From NCBI GenBank assembly GCA_964346075.1, contig CAYFTH010000068.1:1-16450 (forward strand): 16,450 nucleotides of DNA, in the 5' to 3' direction. A program made the position numbers and the translations under genes. Source of the stretch: Brumimicrobium sp964346075 (GTDB taxonomy: Bacteria > Bacteroidota > Bacteroidia > Flavobacteriales_D > Crocinitomicaceae). Below the pieces are notes generated by a model. It was not told the DNA's origin. It saw nothing but the letters and a program-made list of their open reading frames with translations, and did not search any database. Below, one piece after another: positions 6,967-14,022 of this stretch. Numbering within the stretch: position 1 is the first letter of the stretch; every line of letters starts with the position of its first letter.

Positions 6967-9900
6967 TTTCTGTTCCTTTCAACCAAGTCATTTCAGTAAC
7001 TGGATTACCATTTTTACTATAGGTGACCGATCCATTTCTAGTTTGAATACGCATGTAGACGTCGCCATAATCGCCCTTAACTACAATTCTACGCGTAACA
7101 ATCTTATATGGAATACTATCGCTATCCTTTCGAACATATTGCTCTTGTGATACGCCTTCCGGGAATTCTTCGGCCAATGAATTAGCTATTTTTTCATTAA
7201 ACACGACTTTTTTCTGTTCGAGTTTGTCTAAGTAATCCTGCGTCGCTAACTTTTCCTCTTTAATGCGTTTTTTTCTAATTTCTTCACCTGCATTGATACT
7301 TGCTTCGATTCCTTTGATCTTCTCTTCGTTTTCTTTTACAGATCGTCCTTTCTCCTTGCGGGATAACTCTTCTTTAATGCGTGTGCGTTCAATATCTTCA
7401 GTTGTATTTTGACGCTTAGCACGATCAGCATCATTTTTCAATTGAGTTGTTCGTTCAAATTGCTCAGCTGTTCGTTTGACGTTCTCGCGATTTTCAATCA
7501 ATTCATCATTTTTATCGCGCGCAGCTGCTTTCTTCCGTTCCTCAATCGTATTGGTATAATCTTTTACTGCTCGATTTTCTTCTTGTTCTTTCTCGCCGCG
7601 ATTTCGCCTCGCAGCCTCCTCCCCTTCTTCCAACACCTTAATTTGTTCTACAGCTTGCTGACGTTGATCATCATTCCCATCTTTAGAAGATTTGTATTGC
7701 TCTTCAGCTCTCGTCATCAGGGCGTCCGACTTTAAGTTTTCATTGTAAGTTTCTCTGGTTTCCTGTTGACGCTTGCGCTGTAAATTACCTTCAAGCGCAG
7801 CTATATCATCTTTCAATTGTTCCTGGATCACTTGCTTTTCTTTTGAAGATTCCTTCTTTTTCAATTCAGCGAGCAAGGCATCACTTTTCGTTTTCTGAAT
7901 TTTTTCATATTCACTGCGCGAAGCTTCGAACGTACGATTCTCTTCAACCTCTTGAAGCCGATCAATCTTCCGTTCATTTTCTTTGCGCATCTTTGTAGCT
8001 CGTGATGCGTCCTGTCGTACTTCATCCGCTTGCTCAGTCAAACGTTCGTTATTGGCTAGTAAGTTCGTCTCATCTTTAGCCCGTTCAGCCCGCGTGCGAT
8101 CTGCGTATTCAATCTCCAGTTTTTTGACCTCATCGATATTGGATTGATGGTCTTCAGTTCTAGAGCGCTTATAATCGCTAAAATCATCCGAGATATAGGT
8201 CAATTCCTGATTTTGTTGTTGACGTTCTTTCAGTTCAAATTGACTTTCCTTTCGCGTCAATTCTTCTAATTCACGCTGCATATCATCTAAACGATTGACT
8301 GTTTCGAGTTTTTTGCCCGATTCTTCGCGACCTAACGCTGTTCGCCGTAACCGTATCTGTTCAATTTCATTGTTGTACAAGGAACGTTGCTCTGCGTCTA
8401 CACGGGCCCGATTAGCAGCTTCATTTTCATTTTTGCGGATGCGTCGTTGCACGCGCTCTTGTTTCAAACTTTCTTTTTGTTTTACCGCTTTCTCCAATAA
8501 AGCAGCGCCTTCAGCAATGGTTATATTCTGTTTTTTACCTAAATCTTCTAACCCCCGCTCCTTAGTAGCCGTTCCATTTTGAATGGCCTTTATTTGTGCC
8601 AACTGATCTTTCGGGTATTGGTCGTTATTTCTTAAACTCAAAGCGCGCTCATATAAAGAAATAGCTTTCTCGTAATTTTCTTCATCAAAATATTCATCCG
8701 CTTTGTCAACTATTTTTTGGTAACGCTTATCATTTCCACTTTCAACTTTGCTCTTAGCCATTTCAACGCTTTCCTGAACTTTTCGTGCAGCGTATGCATC
8801 ATTTGGATCAATCTCGAGGGCTCCTTCATACGCTTCCTTAGCTTCAATGTAGTTTTCCTCATCAAACAGTTGGTCTGCTTTTTTTATCTGTTTATCAAAT
8901 GCTTTTTGCTCAGCCGTTTTTTCTTTCTCTTTCGCTTCGAGATCTTTCAGAATTTGTTGTGTTTCATCGACTTTATCCCGAGCGTAAGTATCATCATCAA
9001 TCATTCCAACGGCCGATTGATATTCTTCCAGCGCTTTCTCGTAAGAGTTATTTTGGAAAGCTTCATCAGCGCGCTCTATGATATCATTATAGGCCTGATT
9101 TTTATTGTTGCGTTGAGCTAATGCCAAAGCCTCTTCTGCTTTTGCAATCTGTCTTTTGGGATAATCCTCATTCGGTTTCACTGCAAGGGCTTCATTGTAA
9201 AATTCAATACTCGACTCGTATTCTTGATTACCAAAAGCTTGATCGGCATTTGAAATCAAGTCATTGTACTTATTTTCCTTCGCGTCTTGTTCCTCAATTT
9301 TATTCAACAGCGCCTGATATTCTTTTATCTTTTTCTTTGGAAAGGTTTCATTAGGTTTAATGTTTGCTGCATCTTTCAGATGATCAATCGCCGCTTCGTA
9401 TTTGAAATTCTGAGCCGAAACTTCAGCCAAATCTAATTTTTCCTGATAGCGTTCCTCTTTTTGAGTATCCTTAGCTTCTTCTTCAGCTTGCTGACGCAAT
9501 AATTCATCGATTTCTACAATTTTATTCTGAGGCAATGAAGCTTTGGGACGCATTTCCTGGGCTTTTTCATAGAGCTTTTTGGCCTCGAGTAATTGATTTC
9601 CGTCAAAAGCTGTTTTAGCATTGCTCAACAAATTATTGTAACGTTCTTCCTCTCCTTCGAGCGCATTTAACTCATCTTGAGCTTGCTTCTTTAAATCTTG
9701 AGCCTCACTTCCATTTGGTCGAACCAGGAGGGCATCGTCAGCACGCTTTAAAGCTCCAGAATAATCACCGGAATTCAGCAGTTCCTCTGCTTCTGCCACA
9801 GCTTCATTGTAAGCCTTCTCTTCTTCTTTTGCTGCTTTCCGCTTTTCAATGCGATCCAGGAGTGCCTTTTTCGCATTTTGTGCATCCGCGTCACTTTTCA

Positions 9901-11947
9901 GTGCCAATGCTTCTTCATATTTCTTTAAAGCCGCTTCTAGCTCTTCTTCGTTTTCCAATTGCTCCGCTTCCTCGATCAGCGCATTAAATGATTCTTCCAA
10001 CTCTTTTTGATCCTGCTGGTCAGCCAATGCTGCTTTTATTTGTTCAAGGTTTGCTTCGATTTCAGCATCATCCTGAATTTCCAAAGCCTGCTCAAATTTA
10101 GAGCGTGCATCTTCCCATTTTTCTTGAGCTAACAGCGTTTCTCCTTCCTGCTTTAGTTTTTCAAACGCTTCCTGTTCTGACTGCTCAGATTTCCATTGAT
10201 CAAAAGAGGCTTGAGCCTTAGAAAGCAAATCTTTTACTTCTTGATTATCTTCGTCCAATTCCAATGCTTCTTCATACTTCCCTATGGCTGATTCCCACTG
10301 ATCTTTACTTTCATGATCTGCGGCTTGCTTTTTGAGCGTCTCGATCTGTTCAGCGATCGCCTCTTTTTCATTCAGCGCTTTAAGCTTGCTATCGATTTCA
10401 TTTAACCGCTGATTTACGTGTTCATCATCCCCGATAAGCTCTTGTGCCGACTCATATTGATCTTTTGCCAATTCCCATTCACCATTGTCAAAGTTTTGAT
10501 CTGCCTTGGCTACCAAATCATCAAATTCAGCCTGTTGCTCTGCCGCTTTCTTCTTTTCTTCTAATGCTTCCAGTGCATTCGCTTTCCCTTCAATGGCATC
10601 CGTATTCGTATCATCCAAACTTAATACCTCATCAAACTTTGTGACTGCCGTTTCGTAATTCTCCTTGTTCATCGCCGCTTCTGCATCAGCTAGCAGGGTA
10701 TTCACTTCTTCATTGATAGACTTCCTTTCTTGCTGTTCCTCTAATTTCTGCTGCGCTTCGTCTCGCTTTTCCTGCACCTTTTCATCTAATTTCAACTCCA
10801 ATGCTTCGTCGTAACGCGCAATGGCATCCTCGAATTCCTCAGCTGCCACGCGCGAATCACCTTTTTTAACAAGTTCATCAAATTGCTCTTGCAGCGCTTC
10901 TTGTTCAGCCTGCTCAGCCAATTTATCTTCAATGATTTTTATTTGATCTTTGGGGTAATCTTCATTATCGATCAGTGCTTGCGCTTCTTTGTATTTACTC
11001 AACGCTTGATCCCATTCTTCTTTTGAAAACAAATCGTCGGCATCGGCAATAAGTGACTCATATTCTTCTCGTGCTGCCAGCGCCTCCTTTTCTTTTTTCA
11101 TCAGCGCTATCTGATCCTTGGGATACTGTTCGTCATCTTTTAGATTAATAGCTTGTTCATACTTGGCTATAGCATCGTCGTAGGCTTTATCTTTCGCCAG
11201 TTGATCAGCTTTTTCGATCAGATCATAGTATTGCTGGTTCGCTTGTTTCTCAGCCAGGGCTTCCTCTGCCTGCTGCTGCAGTAATTCTTCAATCTCAATC
11301 AATCTGTTGTTGGGATGTTCTTCTGCTGCCTTTCCTGGAATCTGAAGTGCCTCCTCATATTTACTGAGAGCTTCTTCGTACTTTTCATTCTTAAATAATT
11401 GATCGGCTTCCTGAATCAAAGCATTATACTCTGCTTCTTTTTCTTGTTTCAATTCTTCGGCTTTAGCCAACTTATCTTCAATCCGCTTTTTCATTTTGTT
11501 GTAGACCTTTCGATCCCAGTCCATTTTATAACTGCTCTTATCGTAGGCCCAATCCACAACGGGTTCTTCTTCCATAAAGGAAAAATCAACATTTTCGCGC
11601 GTTTCAAAGAGACTGATATCAACTGGCGGCATAATCTGTCCACCAATCGGTAATTCTTCATCAATTACATCCGTTACGTCTACGTGCATCGTTTTCGTGA
11701 CATAACCACTTTTCTGGTATTTAATAGTGTAATCTTTTCCGATGGGTAGTTGAACCGTATATTTACCACGTCGATTGGTCGTGGTTGAATAAACCTCTTG
11801 ACCGTTGGCAACTGCAGCGACTTTCACATTACTTAAATCACCACCGTTATCCTGGTCATCTATCCTACCTTCAAAAACAACTTCCTGCCCCCAACCTATT
11901 GAGCTGAGCAAAAACGTCATTAAGAATAGAATAAAAGTAGTTTTCAT
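6935..11947 (-). CDS. Giant secreted repeat protein: CarboxypepD_reg-like domain, 16 TPR-like units, coiled coil, C-terminal domain
   Basis: A 1670-residue exported protein of unknown function. Residues 1-20 are a Sec signal peptide (probable cleavage after GWG). Residues 22-112 form a beta domain of the carboxypeptidase-regulatory-like type (VFEGRIDDQDNGG..., then NRRGKYTVQLPIGKDYTIKYQ at 58 onward), common at the start of Bacteroidota envelope proteins. Residues 174-1120 contain 16 degenerate units, each opening [YF]xxLIxxADxxF, followed by a TPR-like hairpin, [YW]ExAxxKYExAL. Residues about 1128-1595 are very rich in E, K, R and Q and should form long coiled coils. Residues 1600-1670 are a compact, probably beta, tail (RRIVVKGDYGDVYMRIQTRNG). 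It is acidic-repeat rich, has no membrane helix after the signal, and no clear type IX secretion tail. A scaffold or peptidoglycan/periplasm-spanning role is inference. Its stop lies inside the apbE start region. Frame is intact throughout. Confidence 0.85.
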   Translation of the reverse strand: MKTTFILFLMTFLLSSIGWGQEVVFEGRIDDQDNGGDLSNVKVAAVANGQEVYSTTTNRRGKYTVQLPIGKDYTIKYQKSGYVTKTMHVDVTDVIDEELPIGGQIMPPVDISLFETRENVDFSFMEEEPVVDWAYDKSSYKMDWDRKVYNKMKKRIEDKLAKAEELKQEKEAEYNALIQEADQLFKNEKYEEALSKYEEALQIPGKAAEEHPNNRLIEIEELLQQQAEEALAEKQANQQYYDLIEKADQLAKDKAYDDAIAKYEQAINLKDDEQYPKDQIALMKKEKEALAAREEYESLIADADDLFSKEEWDQALSKYKEAQALIDNEDYPKDQIKIIEDKLAEQAEQEALQEQFDELVKKGDSRVAAEEFEDAIARYDEALELKLDEKVQEKRDEAQQKLEEQQERKSINEEVNTLLADAEAAMNKENYETAVTKFDEVLSLDDTNTDAIEGKANALEALEEKKKAAEQQAEFDDLVAKADQNFDNGEWELAKDQYESAQELIGDDEHVNQRLNEIDSKLKALNEKEAIAEQIETLKKQAADHESKDQWESAIGKYEEALELDEDNQEVKDLLSKAQASFDQWKSEQSEQEAFEKLKQEGETLLAQEKWEDARSKFEQALEIQDDAEIEANLEQIKAALADQQDQKELEESFNALIEEAEQLENEEELEAALKKYEEALALKSDADAQNAKKALLDRIEKRKAAKEEEKAYNEAVAEAEELLNSGDYSGALKRADDALLVRPNGSEAQDLKKQAQDELNALEGEEERYNNLLSNAKTAFDGNQLLEAKKLYEKAQEMRPKASLPQNKIVEIDELLRQQAEEEAKDTQKEERYQEKLDLAEVSAQNFKYEAAIDHLKDAANIKPNETFPKKKIKEYQALLNKIEEQDAKENKYNDLISNADQAFGNQEYESSIEFYNEALAVKPNEDYPKRQIAKAEEALALAQRNNKNQAYNDIIERADEAFQNNSYEKALEEYQSAVGMIDDDTYARDKVDETQQILKDLEAKEKEKTAEQKAFDKQIKKADQLFDEENYIEAKEAYEGALEIDPNDAYAARKVQESVEMAKSKVESGNDKRYQKIVDKADEYFDEENYEKAISLYERALSLRNNDQYPKDQLAQIKAIQNGTATKERGLEDLGKKQNITIAEGAALLEKAVKQKESLKQERVQRRIRKNENEAANRARVDAEQRSLYNNEIEQIRLRRTALGREESGKKLETVNRLDDMQRELEELTRKESQFELKERQQQNQELTYISDDFSDYKRSRTEDHQSNIDEVKKLEIEYADRTRAERAKDETNLLANNERLTEQADEVRQDASRATKMRKENERKIDRLQEVEENRTFEASRSEYEKIQKTKSDALLAELKKKESSKEKQVIQEQLKDDIAALEGNLQRKRQQETRETYNENLKSDALMTRAEEQYKSSKDGNDDQRQQAVEQIKVLEEGEEAARRNRGEKEQEENRAVKDYTNTIEERKKAAARDKNDELIENRENVKRTAEQFERTTQLKNDADRAKRQNTTEDIERTRIKEELSRKEKGRSVKENEEKIKGIEASINAGEEIRKKRIKEEKLATQDYLDKLEQKKVVFNEKIANSLAEEFPEGVSQEQYVRKDSDSIPYKIVTRRIVVKGDYGDVYMRIQTRNGSVTYSKNGNPVTEMTWLKGTENAKLERHFED
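8582..11428 (-). repeat. Sixteen ~60-codon TPR-like units in the giant gene
   Basis: By eye, units begin at residues 174, 240, 296, 356, 415, 475, 535, 595, 654, 713, 770, 834, 894, 953, 1017 and 1076; spacing is 56-66 residues, mostly 59 or 60, so about 180 bases. Each has an opening helix with AD or AE, an aromatic residue (Y or W) before ExA, a second helix ending in AL, a turn with D/N/P, then a third helix and charged linker. The third helix and linker make units longer than a standard 34-residue TPR. DNA-level identity is low, so the array is old. Confidence 0.85.
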
Positions 11948-11960
11948 ATTACTTGTAAGT

Positions 11961-11997
11961 GAACGATAACTTGTACAACTCGTTACAAGAATCGTTC
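11961..11997 (-). promoter_or_regulatory. Stem-loop in the presumed leader of the giant gene
   Basis: An inverted repeat with arms GAACGAT-aa-CTTGTA (11961-11975) and TACAAG-a-ATCGTTC (11984-11997), giving 13 base pairs, one small asymmetric bulge and an 8-base loop. It ends 14 bases before the ATG at 11947. ACTTGTA is repeated at 11951-11957, so the distal arm could pair with either copy. A -7-like box on the minus strand (complement of 12019-12026, GATATTTG, one mismatch) would place it in the transcript. A role as operator, attenuator or mRNA-stability hairpin is inference. No stop-proximal T run is present, so it is not a plain terminator. Confidence 0.55.
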
Positions 11998-12006
11998 AAA
12001 AGTTCA

Positions 12007-12018
12007 TTGTTTAAACAA
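12007..12018. promoter_or_regulatory. 12-base perfect palindrome in divergent intergenic region
   Basis: TTGTTTAAACAA reads the same on both strands and lies between the divergent giant gene and oxidoreductase gene, close to the presumed transcript start of the former. Its symmetry and position fit a dimeric regulator site, but AT-rich palindromes of this length also arise by chance. Confidence 0.3.
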
Positions 12019-12061
12019 CAAATATCGTTAAAATTACTGGAAAATAATAGAAAATCGACGT

Positions 12062-13222
12062 ATGCTTCACTATTCTAAACTTAGTTTTTGGGAAAAAAAT
12101 GAATATCTCTCTGACATTTCTTTTTGTATCGTTGGTGCAGGAATTGTTGGATATTCGACAGCTATTGAACTTAAAGAAAAATATCCTGACAAAAAGATCG
12201 TCATTCTTGAAAGAGGGTATTTACCCGCAGGAGCAAGCACAAAAAATGCTGGATTTACTTGTTTTGGCAGTGGATCAGAGTTACTCGATGACCTCAATAC
12301 CTTGTCGCAGGAGGAGGTTATTCAACTGGTTCGACTACGATATCTTGGGTTACAACTATTAATCGAACGATGTGGTGCATCATCAATTGACTATCAGCCC
12401 ACAGGATCCTATGAATTGTTCACAGCTAATAATCAAGGTAGCCGACTTTACAACCTCGTATGCTCGCAAATTGACCGTTTGAACGACATTGTGGCCGCTG
12501 CAACGGGAATTCAGGAAAATTTTAAAAAAGGAGCGAACAAATTCGGATTCCTTCGCACCCAAGGGCTCATTCTAAGCAAAGGAGAAGGACAACTTAACAC
12601 AGGTAAAATGATGACGAAACTGCATCAAATAGCCGTAGAAAAAGGCATTCATATATTGTTTAGCACTACTTTCAAGTCTTATAAGCAAGTTGCTAATAAA
12701 ATTGAAGTTACTACCAACTATGGTACATTCGAAAGTGAACAGTTGATTTTTGCCACAAATGGTCTATCAAGACAGTTGTTGCCAAATCTGCAGCTCAAGC
12801 CTGCACGTGCTCAAGCTTTAATTACCAAACCTATTGAACAACTTCCCTTTCACGGTACTTTTCACTACGATTCGGGATATTATTATTTCAGAAACATAGG
12901 AAAACGAATTCTAATCGGTGGAGGTCGCAACACCGATGTTGAAGGTGAAACTACAACCACTTTTGACACTACGACACGAATTCAAGACCGCCTGAAAAAA
13001 CTTTTAGAAACAGTAGTTTTACCCACTACTCCATTCGAGATTGAAGACGCATGGTCGGGCATCATGGGCATTGGCAACAATCGAATGCCGCTTATTCGTT
13101 CCCTCGAAAACAATGTCCATGTCGGTATTCGTCTTGGAGGGATGGGTGTTGCACTCGGTAGTCAAATTGCAAAATTATTAGTCGAGCAGATCGATTTAAA
13201 ATCATCAAGCGCAAAAGAATAG
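12062..13222 (+). CDS. DAO-family FAD-dependent oxidoreductase
   Basis: A 386-residue flavoenzyme of the D-amino-acid oxidase/glycine oxidase (DAO) superfamily, which oxidises amines or amino acids with FAD. The dinucleotide-binding fold is clear: strand and loop FCIVGAGIVGYSTA (21-34; G25, G27, G30) and the acidic ribose-binding E50 in VILERG, followed by the second family motif GASTKNAGFTCFG (57-69). The C-terminal part has YYYFRNIGKRILIGGGRN (273-290), typical of DAO enzymes, DAWSGIMGIGNNRMPLI (329-345), and the final FAD-binding LGGMGVALGSQIAKLL (358-373). There is no signal peptide, so it is probably cytoplasmic. It is 23 bases upstream of the ComB-like gene and likely co-transcribed. 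Substrate is unknown; DadA-, ThiO- and PuuB-like roles cannot be separated by eye. Confidence 0.87.
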   Translation: MLHYSKLSFWEKNEYLSDISFCIVGAGIVGYSTAIELKEKYPDKKIVILERGYLPAGASTKNAGFTCFGSGSELLDDLNTLSQEEVIQLVRLRYLGLQLLIERCGASSIDYQPTGSYELFTANNQGSRLYNLVCSQIDRLNDIVAAATGIQENFKKGANKFGFLRTQGLILSKGEGQLNTGKMMTKLHQIAVEKGIHILFSTTFKSYKQVANKIEVTTNYGTFESEQLIFATNGLSRQLLPNLQLKPARAQALITKPIEQLPFHGTFHYDSGYYYFRNIGKRILIGGGRNTDVEGETTTTFDTTTRIQDRLKKLLETVVLPTTPFEIEDAWSGIMGIGNNRMPLIRSLENNVHVGIRLGGMGVALGSQIAKLLVEQIDLKSSSAKE

Positions 13223-13245
13223 AATCGAATTATTAATTTCGTGCC

Positions 13246-13971
13246 ATGGAGAAAAAATACGTGGAGGTTTGTTTTACACCAGATGATTACGGGTATTTCG
13301 AAGGTCGCTTTGAAATAATAGTTGTAATTGACGTACTCAGAGCTACGTCTGCGATATGTTCAGCAATCGACAACGGAGTTAAAAGTGTCATTCCTGTCTC
13401 TTCGATTGAAGAAGCGCGCGCTTATCAGAAAAAGGGCTTCAAAGTGGGAGCAGAAAGACAAGGGCAAATTGTAGACGGATTTGATTTCGGCAACTCTCCG
13501 TACAGCTACATGCAACCTGCCTTAAGGGGGGAAGAGATTGTATTGTCGACTACGAACGGTACGCGAGCCATTAACATTGCTCAGCATGCAGATACAGTGG
13601 TGATTGGATCATTACTCAATTTAGAAAGTCTGACCAATTGGTTGATTGCGCAAAATAAAAATGTATTGTGCCTCTGCTCTGGCTGGAAAGGCAACTTTAA
13701 TTTAGAGGACACTATCTGCGGTGGCGCAATAGCTGATAAATTGTTGGCTTCCGGGCAATATTCATCAAATGAAGACTCTTCCGTTGGTGCGAAATATTTG
13801 TTTTGTTCTTCCCGCGATAATTACTTTGGTTTCTTAAAATCTAGTTCCCACCGTCGACGACTCAAAAAACTCAATCTCAATCGCGATATTAAATATTGTT
13901 TAACTCCTAATCAACTGGATGTTATTCCTATTTTACAGAATGGTAAGATTGTTGCTCTATCGGATAGCTAA
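13246..13971 (+). CDS. comB: ComB-like 2-phosphosulfolactate phosphatase
   Basis: A 241-residue cytoplasmic hydrolase of the ComB family, named for the archaeal enzyme that removes phosphate from 2-phosphosulfolactate in coenzyme M synthesis. Family motifs are all present: VVIDVLRATSAICSAIDNG (26-44), GAERQGQIVDGFDFGNSP (68-85), LSTTNGTRAI (100-109) and LCSGWKGNFNLEDTICGG (143-160). Length matches the family. ATG at 13246 is 23 bases after the oxidoreductase stop. The family is common in bacteria that do not make coenzyme M, where a sulfolactate or other phosphatase role is assumed rather than shown. No comA, comC or other sulfonate gene is visible, so the true substrate here is open. The symbol states family membership only. 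Confidence 0.88.
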   Translation: MEKKYVEVCFTPDDYGYFEGRFEIIVVIDVLRATSAICSAIDNGVKSVIPVSSIEEARAYQKKGFKVGAERQGQIVDGFDFGNSPYSYMQPALRGEEIVLSTTNGTRAINIAQHADTVVIGSLLNLESLTNWLIAQNKNVLCLCSGWKGNFNLEDTICGGAIADKLLASGQYSSNEDSSVGAKYLFCSSRDNYFGFLKSSSHRRRLKKLNLNRDIKYCLTPNQLDVIPILQNGKIVALSDS

Positions 13972-13978
13972 AAACGAT

Positions 13979-13986
13979 TATCTTTG
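13979..13986 (+). promoter_or_regulatory. Promoter -7 box of the PLD-type nuclease gene
   Basis: TATCTTTG is a perfect TAnnTTTG match 8 bases after the ComB-like stop. A TTG at 13952-13954 is 24 bases upstream, slightly beyond the usual spacing. The predicted transcript start near 13993 leaves a leader of about 30 bases to the ATG at 14023, so this gene is probably transcribed separately from the preceding pair. Confidence 0.5.
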
Positions 13987-14022
13987 TTTCACTCCAATGT
14001 GCTGTAAAATGCTCGTGTCCAA

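Noticed and set aside
8717..9121. Open frame of 134 codons on the plus strand opposite the giant repeat gene, with several others between 7409 and 11653
   Set aside because: They are antisense to a strongly supported gene and their phenylalanine/leucine/serine-rich content is what the complement of Glu/Lys-rich codons gives.
8582..11428. Recent tandem duplication or CRISPR-like array, given the ~180-base periodicity
   Set aside because: The period is in the protein pattern only; neighbouring units are strongly diverged at DNA level and the reading frame is continuous, so it is an old coding repeat.
13234..13241. TAATTTCG as a -7 box for the ComB-like gene
   Set aside because: It has one mismatch and would start transcription on or past the ATG at 13246; the gene is more simply co-transcribed with the upstream oxidoreductase gene.
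13246..13971. Presence of comB as evidence of coenzyme M synthesis or an archaeal origin
   Set aside because: ComB-family proteins are widespread in bacteria, base composition matches the neighbours, and no other coenzyme M gene is present.
13982..14022. FMN or other riboswitch in front of ribBA or the PLD-type gene
   Set aside because: Predicted leaders are only about 10 and 30 bases, too short for an aptamer, and no conserved RFN-type sequence is seen.
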